Shown here: piece after piece, positions 51,351 through 61,186 of the stretch
Numbering within the stretch: position 1 is the stretch's first letter
How the letters are laid out: every line of letters starts with the position of its first letter
Assembly: GCF_023617245.1 (NCBI RefSeq)
Contig: NZ_CP067396.1
Span: 5,111,001-5,175,000 of the forward strand
Length of the DNA stretch: 64,000 nucleotides
Origin: Lysobacter enzymogenes
Lineage (GTDB): Bacteria; Pseudomonadota; Gammaproteobacteria; Xanthomonadales; Xanthomonadaceae
Direction of reading: 5' to 3'
The notes under the pieces: model-generated
The model's database searches: none
What the model saw: only the letters and a program-made list of their open reading frames with translations
What the model was told of the DNA's origin: nothing
Position numbers and translations under genes: made by a program

Positions 51351-52399
51351 GCCCGGCCCCGCGCGCCGCGCGCTTCCACGACCTTGAAACCGCCGTCCTG
51401 GGCGACGGTGCGGACTTCGCCGAAGTGCTCGTCCAGCGCCTGTTCGTAAGGCAGGTGGCGGTTGGCGACCATCCAGAAACGGCCGCCGCGCTCCAGCGAC
51501 TGCGCGGCCACCTGGATGAAGCGGCGGCCGATGTCCGGGCGTTCCTCGCGGCCCTGGGCGTGGAACGGCGGATTGCTGACGATGACGTCGTAGCGGCGCG
51601 GCAGGCCGGCGGTGACGTCGTGCCAGAAGCTTTCCACCGGCACCCGCGCGCCGTCGAGGTTGTGGCGGGCCAGCGCGACCGCGCGCGCCTGGGCTTCGTA
51701 CAGATCGAGCGAGGCGATGCGCGGGCAGCGCGCCAGCAGCTCGGCCGCCAGATAGCCGTAGCCGGCGCCGAGATCGGCGGCGCGGCCGGCCAGGTCGGCC
51801 GGCAGGTGCGCGGCGAGCAGGGCCGAGGCCGGGTCGATGCGGTCCCAGGCGAACACCCCGGGGCGGCTGCGGAAACGGCCGCCGAGGATGTCGCGCGGCG
51901 CATCCAGCGCCGACCATGCGCGCACCAGCGCCGGATCGGCCGGGCCTTGCAGCGGCGCGCTCCAGAACGCGCGGCATTTGCGCTTGGACAGGCTGCCGAC
52001 CTTGCCGGCGAGCTTGGCCAGATCGTCCTCGCCCGAGCGCGCGCCCTCGTCGTTGCGCATGCACGCCAGCACCCGCCCGCCCGGCGCGCAGCGCGCCACG
52101 GCCTGGGCGAACAGCGCGCGCGCTTCCTCGCGCTGGCGCGGCGGCAGCACCAGCACCAGCGGGAAACGGCGCTGCGGGTCAAGCGACTCAAGCTCGATCG
52201 CGTCCAGGCCGCCGCGCTCCAGCGCGTCGGCGGCGGGCTTGAAATCCTGCTCGCACAGCAGCCCGGGGCGCGGCGCCTGGCGCAGGCCGACACCGTCGCG
52301 CGCGCGCAGGAACAAGGCCTCGCCGGGCCAGGCCAGCACGCCGTCGGCGAAGGGTTGGAACAGGGTGTCGAGCGCGTCGTCGGAGCGGTCAACGCGCAT
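51347..52399 (-). CDS. RsmC-like 16S rRNA guanine-N2 methyltransferase
   Basis: 350 aa. Two methyltransferase-like halves: a degenerate N-terminal one and an active C-terminal one with 'AADLGAGYGYLAAELLAR' (SAM loop) and 'DVIVSNPPFHAQGREER' (catalytic NPPF). This is the RsmC/RlmG layout; RsmC methylates G1207 of 16S rRNA. It is first in a three-gene operon with the pseudouridine synthase and the HAD phosphatase, all overlapping by a few bases. Confidence 0.88.
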   Translation of the reverse strand: MRVDRSDDALDTLFQPFADGVLAWPGEALFLRARDGVGLRQAPRPGLLCEQDFKPAADALERGGLDAIELESLDPQRRFPLVLVLPPRQREEARALFAQAVARCAPGGRVLACMRNDEGARSGEDDLAKLAGKVGSLSKRKCRAFWSAPLQGPADPALVRAWSALDAPRDILGGRFRSRPGVFAWDRIDPASALLAAHLPADLAGRAADLGAGYGYLAAELLARCPRIASLDLYEAQARAVALARHNLDGARVPVESFWHDVTAGLPRRYDVIVSNPPFHAQGREERPDIGRRFIQVAAQSLERGGRFWMVANRHLPYEQALDEHFGEVRTVAQDGGFKVVEARGARGRA

Positions 52400-52490
52400 G
52401 GCGGGCAGCGGCAGAGAGGTTCATCGCGCCGATTTTACGCGGCCCGGGGTTAGGGTGTGGGCATCGCAATCGATCCAAGGAGCGCCCACC

Positions 52491-53267
52491 GTGCGCCTGC
52501 CCGTGCTGATCGCGGCCGCGCTGATGCCGGCGGTGGCCTGGTTTTCGCAACAGGGCTATTTCGGCCCCGACAACGGCGAGATTTCCGACCGCTACCCCAC
52601 TTTGCTGGTGGCCGCCGGCTATGCGTTCGCGATCTGGGGCCCGATCTTCCTGCTCGACCTGATCTTCGCCGTCTGCCAGCTGCGCGCGCGCTGGCGCGAG
52701 GACGACACCCTGCAGCGGGTGCGCCCGGCCGCGGCGGCCGGTTTCATGCTGACCGCGCTGTGGATGCCGCTGTTCTCGCAGCAATGGTTCTGGCTGGCGC
52801 TGGCGACGATCTGGCTGGCCCTGGTCTGCCTGGCCTGGGCCGCCGTCGTGCTGGCGCGCGACCCTACCCCGCTGCCGAGACAGGCGTTGTGGGCCGGCTT
52901 CGCGATCAGCCTGCACGCCGGCTGGCTGTCGCTGGCGGCGTTCCTGAACACCGCGCAGGTGATCGTGGCGTATCGGCTGGCGCCGGTGGACGCGATGCTG
53001 CCGTGGAGCCTGGTCCTGTTCGCGGCCGCGGCGCTGGTGTTGCTGGCCGCGAACGCGCGCATGCGCGGCAGCGCGGGCTATGTGCTGGCGGCGCTGTGGG
53101 GCTTGGCCGGGGTGTATGCGAAGCAGTCGGAGTCGGCCCTACCGGGCGCGGCGACGGCGGCGTGGGTCGCCGTGGGTATCGGCGTCGTGCTGCTCGCGCA
53201 GACCGCGTGGTTGCGGCTGCATCCGAAGCACCGGGTGTTTTCGGGGCACCTGTCGCCAGGCGAGTGA
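52491..53267 (+). CDS. TspO/MBR-related tryptophan-rich membrane protein
   Basis: 258 aa, GTG start preceded by AAGGAG at 8 nt. Seven or so membrane helices. 'AAGYAFAIWGPIFLLDLIFAVCQ', here spread over residues about 43-65, and the many Trp residues in later helices resemble the TspO/MBR-like 'tryptophan-rich sensory' proteins, though it is longer than TspO itself. Function unknown. It diverges from the rsmC-like operon. Confidence 0.75.
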   Translation: MRLPVLIAAALMPAVAWFSQQGYFGPDNGEISDRYPTLLVAAGYAFAIWGPIFLLDLIFAVCQLRARWREDDTLQRVRPAAAAGFMLTALWMPLFSQQWFWLALATIWLALVCLAWAAVVLARDPTPLPRQALWAGFAISLHAGWLSLAAFLNTAQVIVAYRLAPVDAMLPWSLVLFAAAALVLLAANARMRGSAGYVLAALWGLAGVYAKQSESALPGAATAAWVAVGIGVVLLAQTAWLRLHPKHRVFSGHLSPGE

Positions 53268-53453
53268 GCTCCCACTCTGGGCCTGGCTGTCGTGGGAGGG
53301 ACTTCAGTCCCGATGCTTGTGTCTCGGATCGCCGCGACCTGAAACAAAAGCGTCGGGCCTGAAGACCCTCCCACAATGCAAACATCCGCTTCATCTTTCC
53401 CCAACGCCGCCGCCGCGAGGATGAAACCTCGTTCACCACAGGAGCGTTGCGCA

Positions 53454-53711
53454 ATGCGAGCCCTCTTCGTCGGCGGCACCGTCGACAACAGCGAACTCGA
53501 CCTGGAAGGCGGCACCGCGCCGCGCCACTACCCGCCGGACACCGGCAGCGGCAAGGCGCGCTATCGATTGCACCACGTGGGATTGCGCGAAGGCGACATC
53601 GTCTACGCGGTGTATGCGGCGCCGGAACTGGCCGACGGCGAGATCGAACGCGTGGCCGACGAGCGCGGCTATGCGCGCAGGTTCGAGGCCGAGCCGCAGT
53701 TGAGCGTTTGA
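53454..53711 (+). CDS. Small hypothetical protein, 85 aa
   Basis: ATG at 53454 follows AGGAG by 9 nt. Soluble, strand-rich ('MRALFVGGTVDNSELDLEGG', 'YRLHHVGLREGDIVYAVYA'), no signal peptide. Coding bias is good. Not recognised. It stands alone between a TspO-like gene and a repeat pair. Confidence 0.65.
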   Translation: MRALFVGGTVDNSELDLEGGTAPRHYPPDTGSGKARYRLHHVGLREGDIVYAVYAAPELADGEIERVADERGYARRFEAEPQLSV

Positions 53712-53717
53712 GCGCGG

Positions 53718-53840
53718 CCCTCACCCCAACCCCTCTCCCGCAAGCGGGAGAGGGGCTCAGGGCAAAAGCGTCGTTCGTGATCGTCGCTGGCGGTTCCTGC
53801 TCCCGCTTGCGGGAGTAGGTGCCCGAAGGGCGGATGAGGG
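53718..53840. repeat. Pair of inverted CTCTCCCGC/GCGGGAGAG elements
   Basis: The first hairpin, CCTCTCCCGC-AAG-CGGGAGAGG (53732-53754), is followed about 45 nt later by a second, CTCCCGCTTGCGGGAG (53800-53815). Outer words CCCTCA / TGAGGG bracket both. This is a third repeat family, probably also acting as terminator between the convergent genes. Confidence 0.75.
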
Positions 53841-53865
53841 CAACGCCTCAGTTCTGCAGTTCGCC

Positions 53866-56370
53866 TCAGTTCTGCAACTCGCGCAACGTCACCGAAGGCG
53901 GCGCATCCAACACCCGCCGCGTCGCGAACATCCCCGCCGCCAACGCCGCCAGCATGCCCGCCGCGCCGCCGGCCGCGGCCATGCGCCAGTCGAATTCCCA
54001 CGGCAGGTCGAACACCTTCACCGCGACCACGCCGGCCAGCGCCGAGGCCGCGATCGCCGCGACCAGTCCCGACAACAGCCCGATCGCCGCGAACTCCGAG
54101 GCCTGCGCCAGCCGCAGCTGCCCGCGGCTGCCGCCGAGCACGCGCATCACCCCGCCTTCGAGCAGGCGCTCGTCCTGGCTCGCGCTGACCGCCGCCATCA
54201 GCACCAGCACGCCGGCGAACAGCGAGAAGTAGAACACCACCTCGACCACGGTCGAAACCTGGTCGGCGGTGCTGCGCACCTGCTTGAGCACCTGCTCGAC
54301 GTCGATCACCGACAGGTTCGGAAAGCGCTCGACCAATTGCGATGTGAACCGCGTATTGGCCGCCGGCACGCTGATCGCGGTGATGTAGCTGGCGGCGTAG
54401 CCGTCCATCGAGCCGGGCGAACCGATCACGAAGAAGTTCGGCCGGAAGCTTTCCCAATCGACCTTGCGCAGGCTGCCGATCCTGGCCTCGTACGGCTGCC
54501 CGGCGATGTCGAAGCCGATGCGGTCGCCGACCTTCCAGCCCAGGGTTTCGGCGAAACCTTCCTCGACCGACACCTCCGGCTGGGCCAGTTTGCGCGGGGC
54601 CCAGAACTGGCCGTCGGTGACCTTGTTGTCGTCGCGCAGCGTATCGGCCACCGACAGGTTGAACTCGCGCTCGGCCAGTTGCTTGGCGCGGTCGCCGCGC
54701 GCGGCGTAGCTGTCGCCGGTCACCGGCTTGCCGTTGTGGCTGACCAGGCGCGCGCGGATCATCGGGAACAGGATCGGTTCGCCGATGCCCTGTTCGCCGA
54801 TGAAGCGGCGCACGTCCGCCATCTGGTCCTGCTGCACGTTGATGATGAAACGGTTCGGCGCGTCGGCCGACAGCGCCAGCTGCCAGCGGTCGAGCAGATC
54901 GGTGCGCACGAAAGTCAGCAGCAGCAGCGCCATCAGGCCCAGGCCCAGCGCCGAGACCTGGGCGATGCTGGCGCCGGCGCGGCGGCTGACGTTGGCCAGC
55001 CCGTAACGCAGCGCGCCGCGCAGGCGCGAGCGCAGGCGCCGCACCGCGACGATCAAGCCCAGCGCCAACAACGCCAGCACCGCGAAGGTGACGACGATCC
55101 CGCCGAGCATGTACGCGCCGAGCAGCAGCGAGCCGGCCTTCCACCACAGCAGCGCGGCCAGGCCGCCTAAGCCGGCCAGCGCGACCAGCCATGCGCTGGG
55201 CTCGGTCGCGTCGAGATCGCGGCGCAACACCCGCAACGCCGGCACCCGCCGCAACGCCAATACCGGCGGCGCGCCGAACGCCAGCAGCACCACCAGACCG
55301 ACGGCGAAGCCCTGCAGCGCGGGCAACAGCCCGGCCGGCGGGATCGACATCTTCAGCGATTGCTCCAGCCAGCCGCCGATCGCCCATTGCAGGACGAACG
55401 CCAAGCTCACGCCGATCGCGCTGGCGAGCAGGCCCAGCAACACCATCTCGCCGACGTGGATGCCGACCAGGGTGCGCTGGCTGGCGCCGAGGCAACGCAT
55501 CACCGCGGTGCCGGACAGGTGGCGCTCGCTGTGGCGGCGCGCGGCCATCGCTACCGCGACCGCCGCCAGCACCACCGACACCAGCGCGGCCAGGCCGAGG
55601 AAGCGGCCGGCGCGGTCGAGCGCGGAACGCACTTCCGGACGCGCGTCGGCGATGGTCTCCAGGCGCTGGCCGCGGCCGAGCGCGGGCTTGGCCGTGGCGA
55701 CGAAGCGCTCCACCGCCGCCGCCGGGCCGGCCACGACCAGGCGATAGCGGATGCGGCTGCCGGGCTGGATCAAACCCGTGCCCGGCAGATCGGAAAGATT
55801 GAGGAACACCTTCGGCGCGATGTTGAAGTAGTCCAGCGACGCGTCCGGCTCCTGGGTCACCAGCGCGGCCAGGCGCAGGCGCGCGTCGCCGATGGCGATC
55901 TCCTGGCCGACCCGCGCGCCGAGGGTGTCGGCGCCGGCCTGGCTCATCCACACCGTGCCCGGTGCGGGCACGCCGGGCGCGTCGCGCTCGGCGCCGCCGG
56001 CGCGGTCGGCGATGCGGAACGCGCCGCGCAGCGGGAAGCCGCCACCGAGCGCGCGCAGGTCGCCGAGCTGCAAGCGCTCGCCGACGCGGATCATGGTCTG
56101 CAGTTCGGTGGCTTCGGCGCGGCGCAGTTCCGGCGCGTTGGCCGCCTCGCGCAACTTGCCGGCGATGGGTTGGTCGGCGCGCACCACTGCGTCGCCGCCG
56201 AGCAGGCGGTTGGCCTCGATCGCCAGCGCGCGCTCGGCGCGGTCGGTGACGAAGCCGACCGCGGTCACCGCCAGCACCGCCAGCACCAGCGCGGCGAGCA
56301 GGATGCGCACATCGCCGGCCTTGAGGTCGCGGCGCAGCTGGCGCCACGCCATCGCGATCGTGCGGCCCAT
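53866..56370 (-). CDS. ybbP: YbbP-like ABC transporter permease
   Basis: 834 aa. Ten membrane helices: one at the N-terminus (about 23-42), two groups of three to four around 255-400, and a C-terminal FtsX set around 710-830. Two periplasmic domains lie between. The layout and 'ARRHSERHLSGTAVMRCLGASQ' match YbbP. It works with the ATPase YbbA encoded directly upstream (1-nt gap). The divergent neighbour is a TesA-like esterase, the conserved E. coli arrangement. Confidence 0.9.
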   Translation of the reverse strand: MGRTIAMAWRQLRRDLKAGDVRILLAALVLAVLAVTAVGFVTDRAERALAIEANRLLGGDAVVRADQPIAGKLREAANAPELRRAEATELQTMIRVGERLQLGDLRALGGGFPLRGAFRIADRAGGAERDAPGVPAPGTVWMSQAGADTLGARVGQEIAIGDARLRLAALVTQEPDASLDYFNIAPKVFLNLSDLPGTGLIQPGSRIRYRLVVAGPAAAVERFVATAKPALGRGQRLETIADARPEVRSALDRAGRFLGLAALVSVVLAAVAVAMAARRHSERHLSGTAVMRCLGASQRTLVGIHVGEMVLLGLLASAIGVSLAFVLQWAIGGWLEQSLKMSIPPAGLLPALQGFAVGLVVLLAFGAPPVLALRRVPALRVLRRDLDATEPSAWLVALAGLGGLAALLWWKAGSLLLGAYMLGGIVVTFAVLALLALGLIVAVRRLRSRLRGALRYGLANVSRRAGASIAQVSALGLGLMALLLLTFVRTDLLDRWQLALSADAPNRFIINVQQDQMADVRRFIGEQGIGEPILFPMIRARLVSHNGKPVTGDSYAARGDRAKQLAEREFNLSVADTLRDDNKVTDGQFWAPRKLAQPEVSVEEGFAETLGWKVGDRIGFDIAGQPYEARIGSLRKVDWESFRPNFFVIGSPGSMDGYAASYITAISVPAANTRFTSQLVERFPNLSVIDVEQVLKQVRSTADQVSTVVEVVFYFSLFAGVLVLMAAVSASQDERLLEGGVMRVLGGSRGQLRLAQASEFAAIGLLSGLVAAIAASALAGVVAVKVFDLPWEFDWRMAAAGGAAGMLAALAAGMFATRRVLDAPPSVTLRELQN

Positions 56371-56371
56371 G

Positions 56372-57136
<765 letters not shown>

Positions 57137-57276
57137 GATCGTCCTTCTGCTTGCCTCGCCGCATCTTCGGGAGACGTTATTAAATGATCTTTAAGAGTTT
57201 CGGCGCGCGGCGCGAACGCGATGCGCGCTGTGCGAAACAAGGATATGCGGGGCTACGGCGCCGGCTTCAATGGGCC

Positions 57277-57960
57277 ATGAGTCCTGCCCTGCCGGCGGCG
57301 GCCCTGTTCGCGGCCGCCTTGCTCGCCGCCGCCCTGCTCGCCGCCGCGCCGGCGGCCGCGCAGCCCGCCTCGGCCGCCAAGCCCGCGCCCGCGGCGCCCG
57401 CGGCCAAGGCCCAGCGCACGGTGCTGTTCATGGGCGACTCGCTGTCCGCCGGCTACGGCCTGGCCGCGCCGCAGGGCTGGGTGGCGCTGACCGCGCAGCG
57501 CATCGCCCAGGCCAAGCCGGGCTGGCGCGTGGTCAACGCCAGCATCAGCGGCGAAACCACCGCCGGCGGCGCCGCGCGCATCGCCGGTGAACTGCAGCGC
57601 AACCGGCCCGCGGTGGTGGTGATCGAGCTGGGCTCCAACGACGGCCTGCGCGGCCTGCCGCTGGCGCAGAGCCGGGCCAACCTGGAACGCATGATCCAGG
57701 CCGCGCAGGCGGCCAAGGCGCAGGTACTGCTGATCGGCATGCGCATGCCGCCGAACCTGGGCCGCGAGTACACCGAGGGCTTCGAACGCAATTACCGCGA
57801 ACTGGCGCAGAAGCACTCGGCGCCGCTGCTGCCGTTCCTGCTCGAACCGGTTGCGGCCGACCGCAACAACTTCCAGAACGACAACCTGCATCCGACCGCG
57901 GCGGCGCAGCCGGCGCTGCGCGATCACGTGTGGACCAAGCTGGGGCCGATGTTGAAGTGA
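57277..57960 (+). CDS. tesA: Arylesterase/lysophospholipase L1-like SGNH hydrolase
   Basis: 227 aa. Signal peptide of Ala/Leu repeats (LFAAALLAAALLAAAPAAA). SGNH blocks: 'LFMGDSLSAGYG' (Ser nucleophile), the Gly in 'SGETTAGGAARI', 'ELGSNDGLRG' (Asn) and 'DNLHPTAAAQ' (Asp and His). Periplasmic thioesterase/lysophospholipase family. The ATG at 57277 gives a normal signal peptide; an in-frame ATG at 57184 has a better ribosome site (GGGAG at 9-10 nt) but would add about 30 charged residues, so the start is uncertain. Confidence 0.9.
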   Translation: MSPALPAAALFAAALLAAALLAAAPAAAQPASAAKPAPAAPAAKAQRTVLFMGDSLSAGYGLAAPQGWVALTAQRIAQAKPGWRVVNASISGETTAGGAARIAGELQRNRPAVVVIELGSNDGLRGLPLAQSRANLERMIQAAQAAKAQVLLIGMRMPPNLGREYTEGFERNYRELAQKHSAPLLPFLLEPVAADRNNFQNDNLHPTAAAQPALRDHVWTKLGPMLK

Positions 57961-57978
57961 GGGCGTAGAGCCACGGCG

Positions 57979-58370
57979 AAATGGGTTCCGGCTTTCGCCG
58001 GAATGACGGTGTGTGCGGCCATTGCAGCGGCACCGCCCACCGCGAAGCCAGCCACTGCCATGCCCGCGAAGCCACCTGCCGTCATGCCCACGAAACCACC
58101 CACCGTCATGCCCGCGAACATGGGCATCCAGGGGTTCATCGCGATGCGGCTGCATCTTCGGCTTTCCCCTTCGCGGCTGCAGGAAAAGCAAAATGGGTTC
58201 CGGCTTTCGCCGGAATGACGGTGTGTGCGGCCATTGCAGCGACACCGTCTACCGCGAAGCCAGCCACTGCCATGCCCGCGAAGCCACCTGCCGTCATGCC
58301 CGCGAAGCCCCCCACCGTCATGCCCGCGAAAACGGGCATCCAGGGCTGCATCGCGACGCGGTTTCCGCCG
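57979..58370. repeat. Two tandem copies of a 212-nt repeat-bearing unit
   Basis: The unit starting 'ATGGGTTCCGGCTTTCGCC' occurs at 57981 and again at 58193, an exact 212-nt offset. Each copy has a perfect REP-like palindrome, a conserved 'CGGTGTGTGCGGCCATTGCAG' type stretch (split: CGGTGTGTGCGG then CCATTGCAG), and short ~24-nt repeats of 'CGTCATGCCCGCGAA', ending with 'GGGCATCCAGGG'. The copies differ at scattered positions. It lies in the gap between the TesA-like and D-amino-acid dehydrogenase genes and has no supported coding. Confidence 0.88.
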
Positions 58371-58387
58371 CTTCGCCCAGCCGCGCC

Positions 58388-59644
58388 TCAGCGCGCGTAG
58401 CGTTCGATCCCCAACCCGTCCAGATCGATCTGCGGCGCGCGGCCCGAGATCAGGTCGGCCAGCACCCGTCCGGTGCCGGCCGCCATGGTCCAGCCCAGGG
58501 TGCCGTGGCCGGTCGCCAGGTACAGCCCGCGCACCGCGGTGGCGCCGAGCAGCGGCGTGCCGTCGGGCGTCATCGGCCGCAGCCCGCACCAGAATTCGGC
58601 GCGCGCGTCGTCGCCGCCACCCGGGAACAGATCGCCGACCACGTGCGCCAGGGTGCGGCGCCGCGCCTCGTGCAGGCGCAGGTCGTAGCCGGCCAGCTCG
58701 GCGGTGCCGCCGACGCGGATGCGGTCGCCCAGGCGGGTCACCGCGACCTTGTGGGTCTCGTCCATCACTGTCGACTCCGGCGCGCGGGCGGCGTCGACGA
58801 TGGGCAGGGTCAGCGAATAGCCTTTCACCGGATAGACCGGGATGCGCAGCCCCAGCGGCGCCAGCCAACGCGGCGAATGGCTGCCGAGCGCGAGCACGCA
58901 GGCGTCGGCTTCCAGCGTGCCGGCATCGGTGTGCGCGCGGCGCCAGCGCCCGCCTTCGGCTTCCACGCCGAGCAGCTCGGTGTCGAAACGGAAACGCGCG
59001 CCCGCCGCCTGCGCCATCGCGGCGAGGTTCTGGCTGAACTTGAAGCAGTCGCCGGTCTCGTCGCCGGGCAGGCGCAGTCCGCCGGCGAACTTGTCGCGCA
59101 CCCGCGCCAGCGCCGGCTCGTGCGCGGCGCAGCCGTCGCGGTCGAGCAGTTCGTAGGCCACGCCGGACTCGCGCAGGATCGCGATGTCCTTGCCGGCGTC
59201 GTCGAGCTGGCGCTGGCTGCGGAACAACTGCAGCGTGCCGAGTTGGCGCGCGTCGTATTCGATGCCGGTGTCGGCGCGCAGTTCGCGCAGGCAATCGCGG
59301 CTGTATTCGGCCAGGCGCACCATCCGGCCCTTGTTGATCCGATAGCGCGCGTGGGTGCAGTTGCGCAGCATCGCCAGGCACCAACGCCACAGCGCCGGGT
59401 CCAGCGCCGGCCGGATCACCAGCGGGCGATGGCGCATCGCCAGCCACTTGATCGCCTTCAGCGGCACGCCCGGCCCCGCCCACGGCGCCGAATAGCCCGG
59501 CGAGACCTCGCCGGCGTTGGCGTAGCTGGTCTCCATCGCCGGCGCGCGCCGCCGATCGACCACTTCGACCTCGTGGCCGGCCTTCGCCAGGTAATAGGCC
59601 GCGGCGGTGCCGATCACGCCGCTGCCGAGGATCAGGACTTTGAT
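58388..59644 (-). CDS. dadA: D-amino-acid dehydrogenase (DadA-like), apparent ATC start
   Basis: 418 aa if translation starts at ATC 59644. FAD-dependent membrane-associated oxidase family converting D-amino acids to keto acids. The N-terminal 'KVLILGSGVIGTAAAYYLAKAG' motif (split: KVLILGSGVIG then TAAAYYLAKAG) is the GxGxxG FAD fold. 'SYANAGEVSPGYSAPWAGPG', 'GLRPMTPDGTPLLG' and 'ATGHGTLGWTMAAGTGR' are DadA signatures. The only in-frame standard start (GTG 59617) would delete the first strand and half of the FAD loop. ATC 59644 sits exactly 6 nt after GGGGGAG, where relatives start with ATG-AAR or ATG-CGN. Confidence 0.88.
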   Translation of the reverse strand: MKVLILGSGVIGTAAAYYLAKAGHEVEVVDRRRAPAMETSYANAGEVSPGYSAPWAGPGVPLKAIKWLAMRHRPLVIRPALDPALWRWCLAMLRNCTHARYRINKGRMVRLAEYSRDCLRELRADTGIEYDARQLGTLQLFRSQRQLDDAGKDIAILRESGVAYELLDRDGCAAHEPALARVRDKFAGGLRLPGDETGDCFKFSQNLAAMAQAAGARFRFDTELLGVEAEGGRWRRAHTDAGTLEADACVLALGSHSPRWLAPLGLRIPVYPVKGYSLTLPIVDAARAPESTVMDETHKVAVTRLGDRIRVGGTAELAGYDLRLHEARRRTLAHVVGDLFPGGGDDARAEFWCGLRPMTPDGTPLLGATAVRGLYLATGHGTLGWTMAAGTGRVLADLISGRAPQIDLDGLGIERYAR

Positions 59645-59856
59645 GCGCCACTCCCCCGCCCGCGCCGGCGAGGCCGCGCGTGCGCCAGACAGGCGCCCGC
59701 GGCGCCGACGCGGCAGGCTAGCACCGCGCTGGCGCAGGCGGAACGGGGCGCCGACGTGCGCGCGCGGACGGCATCGGGGTTCGTGCGCGCGGTCGCGTCC
59801 CGCGCCGAGGCAACGCCGCTGCGCCGCGCGCAGCCCGGCGCCGCGAACCGCGCCGA

Positions 59857-60108
59857 TCAGTTGCGGATCGCGAAGCCGGGCTTGTCGTTCAAGGAGCCGT
59901 CGGACTCGATCACCACGAACACCGTGCCGCCCTTGTCGAACACCACCGGGATCGGGTCGAGGAACATCGGCCGGCGCACGAAACGCAGGCGCCAGCCGAA
60001 CTGTTCCAGCGTCGCCAACGCATCGAGCTGGGCGCGGTTGAGCCCGGCGCGCAGGCCCACCGGGCTCACCAGTTCGGCATCGGCCTTGCGGCGTTCGCGT
60101 TCGGTCAT
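59857..60108 (-). CDS. Small conserved-looking hypothetical protein, 83 aa
   Basis: MTERERRKADAEL-type charged start, then 'LNRAQLDALATLEQFGWRLRF', 'RPMFLDPIPVVFD' and 'VFVVIESDGSLNDKPGF'. No signal peptide or helix. Coding bias supports a gene. I use ATG 60108; an in-frame GTG/ATG further upstream is possible. Not a family I can name. Confidence 0.72.
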   Translation of the reverse strand: MTERERRKADAELVSPVGLRAGLNRAQLDALATLEQFGWRLRFVRRPMFLDPIPVVFDKGGTVFVVIESDGSLNDKPGFAIRN

Positions 60109-60199
60109 GACGGCGGCGCGTTTTGCGGAGACCGGCCGAAGATACTCCAACGGCGCGCGCGCGACCGCGCCGGCGGTCGCGATCGGGCGATGCGGTCGT

Positions 60200-61042
60200 T
60201 CAAGCCGTCAGGAATTCGATGACGGCGCGTTCGAACGCATCGGCGCATTCGATGTTGGCCATGTGCACCGCGGGCAACAGCAAGAAGCGCGCGCCCGGCA
60301 CGGTTTCCGCCAGGACGCGGCCGTGCTCGGCCAGCGTCACCGGATCGGATCGCCCGGCGATCACCAGCGTCGGCGCGGCGATCGACGCCGCGGTGCGGCG
60401 CAGGTCGGCGTCGCGCACCGCGGCGAAGCTGCCGGCGAGGCCGGTCGCGCGCATCGCCAGCAAAGCGTCGCGGAACGGTTCGATGCGCGGATCGGCGGCG
60501 TCGAGCATCGCCGGCGGGAACCAGTCGCGCAGGAACCGCGCCGCGATCGCGCTCATGTCCGGCGCGGCCAGGGCCTCGCGGATGCGCTCGTCGAACGCCG
60601 CGGCCGGGCCCAGGTGCGCGGAGGTGTTGCTCAACACCAGCCGGTCGATGCGCTGCGGCGCGTGGATCGCCAGCCACTGGCCGACGAAGCCGCCCAGCGA
60701 CAGGCCGAGGAAATGCACGCGCTCCAGGCCCAACGCGTCGAGCAGTTCGAGCACGTCGCGGCCGAGCCGGTCCAGCGAATAGGCGCTGGCCGGCGCGTCG
60801 GAGCCGCCGTGGCCGCGCGCGTCGTAGCGCAGCACGCGAAAACGCGCGCTCAGCGCCGGGATCTGCGCGTCCCACATGTGCAGGTCGGTGGCGATGGAAT
60901 TGGACAGCACCAGCACGGGGCGCTCGGGGTCGCCGTCGAAGCGGTAGGCGATGCGGGTGCCGTCGCCGGCGACGACATGGCCGGAAACAGTGTTGGGAAC
61001 GAGGTTTGAAACGGGGTTGGGAACGGCGGCGACGATGCTCAT
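60200..61042 (-). CDS. 3-oxoadipate enol-lactonase-like alpha/beta hydrolase
   Basis: 280 aa. Nucleophile elbow 'GLSLGGFVGQ', early 'VLSNSIATDLHMWDAQ' and 'RVLRYDARGHGGSD', late 'IAGRSDPVTLAEHG' (Asp) and 'HMANIE' (His) match PcaD. Start ATG 61042 has GGAG 6 nt upstream. PcaD acts in the beta-ketoadipate pathway, but no other pca gene is nearby, so the substrate may differ. It is divergent from a LysR-type regulator across 144 nt, its likely controller. Confidence 0.85.
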   Translation of the reverse strand: MSIVAAVPNPVSNLVPNTVSGHVVAGDGTRIAYRFDGDPERPVLVLSNSIATDLHMWDAQIPALSARFRVLRYDARGHGGSDAPASAYSLDRLGRDVLELLDALGLERVHFLGLSLGGFVGQWLAIHAPQRIDRLVLSNTSAHLGPAAAFDERIREALAAPDMSAIAARFLRDWFPPAMLDAADPRIEPFRDALLAMRATGLAGSFAAVRDADLRRTAASIAAPTLVIAGRSDPVTLAEHGRVLAETVPGARFLLLPAVHMANIECADAFERAVIEFLTA

Positions 61043-61186
61043 GGCGGGCTCCGGGACAGGATCGGTATCGCGGCTCGGGCATCGCCTTCGATGCCGCCGC
61101 ATGCCGCGCATCCTGATTGCCGGGCGCCCGGATTGATATTACAAAGAACGCACACTCTCTGTAGATATTGCGGAACATAGGCCGCC
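61043..61186. promoter_or_regulatory. Divergent regulatory region of the lactonase-like gene and LysR regulator
   Basis: 144 nt between divergent starts. The AT-rich stretch 'ATTGATATTACAAAGAAC' (61131-61148) and 'TGTAGATATTGCGG' (61160-61173) include ATATT words in suitable spacing for LysR-type contacts. The exact T-N11-A box is not assigned. Confidence 0.45.

Noticed and set aside
58130..58360. Small proteins reading 'GFAGMT' repeats
   Set aside because: These are translations of the REP-like repeats and have no ribosome site or codon bias.
59590..59617. GTG 59617 as the start of the DadA-like gene
   Set aside because: It would begin after the first beta strand and inside the GxGxxG FAD loop, leaving a non-functional fold.
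58013..61009. 998-codon plus-strand open frame
   Set aside because: Antisense to the DadA-like, 83-aa and PcaD-like genes and starts inside a repeat; composition is that of a shadow frame.
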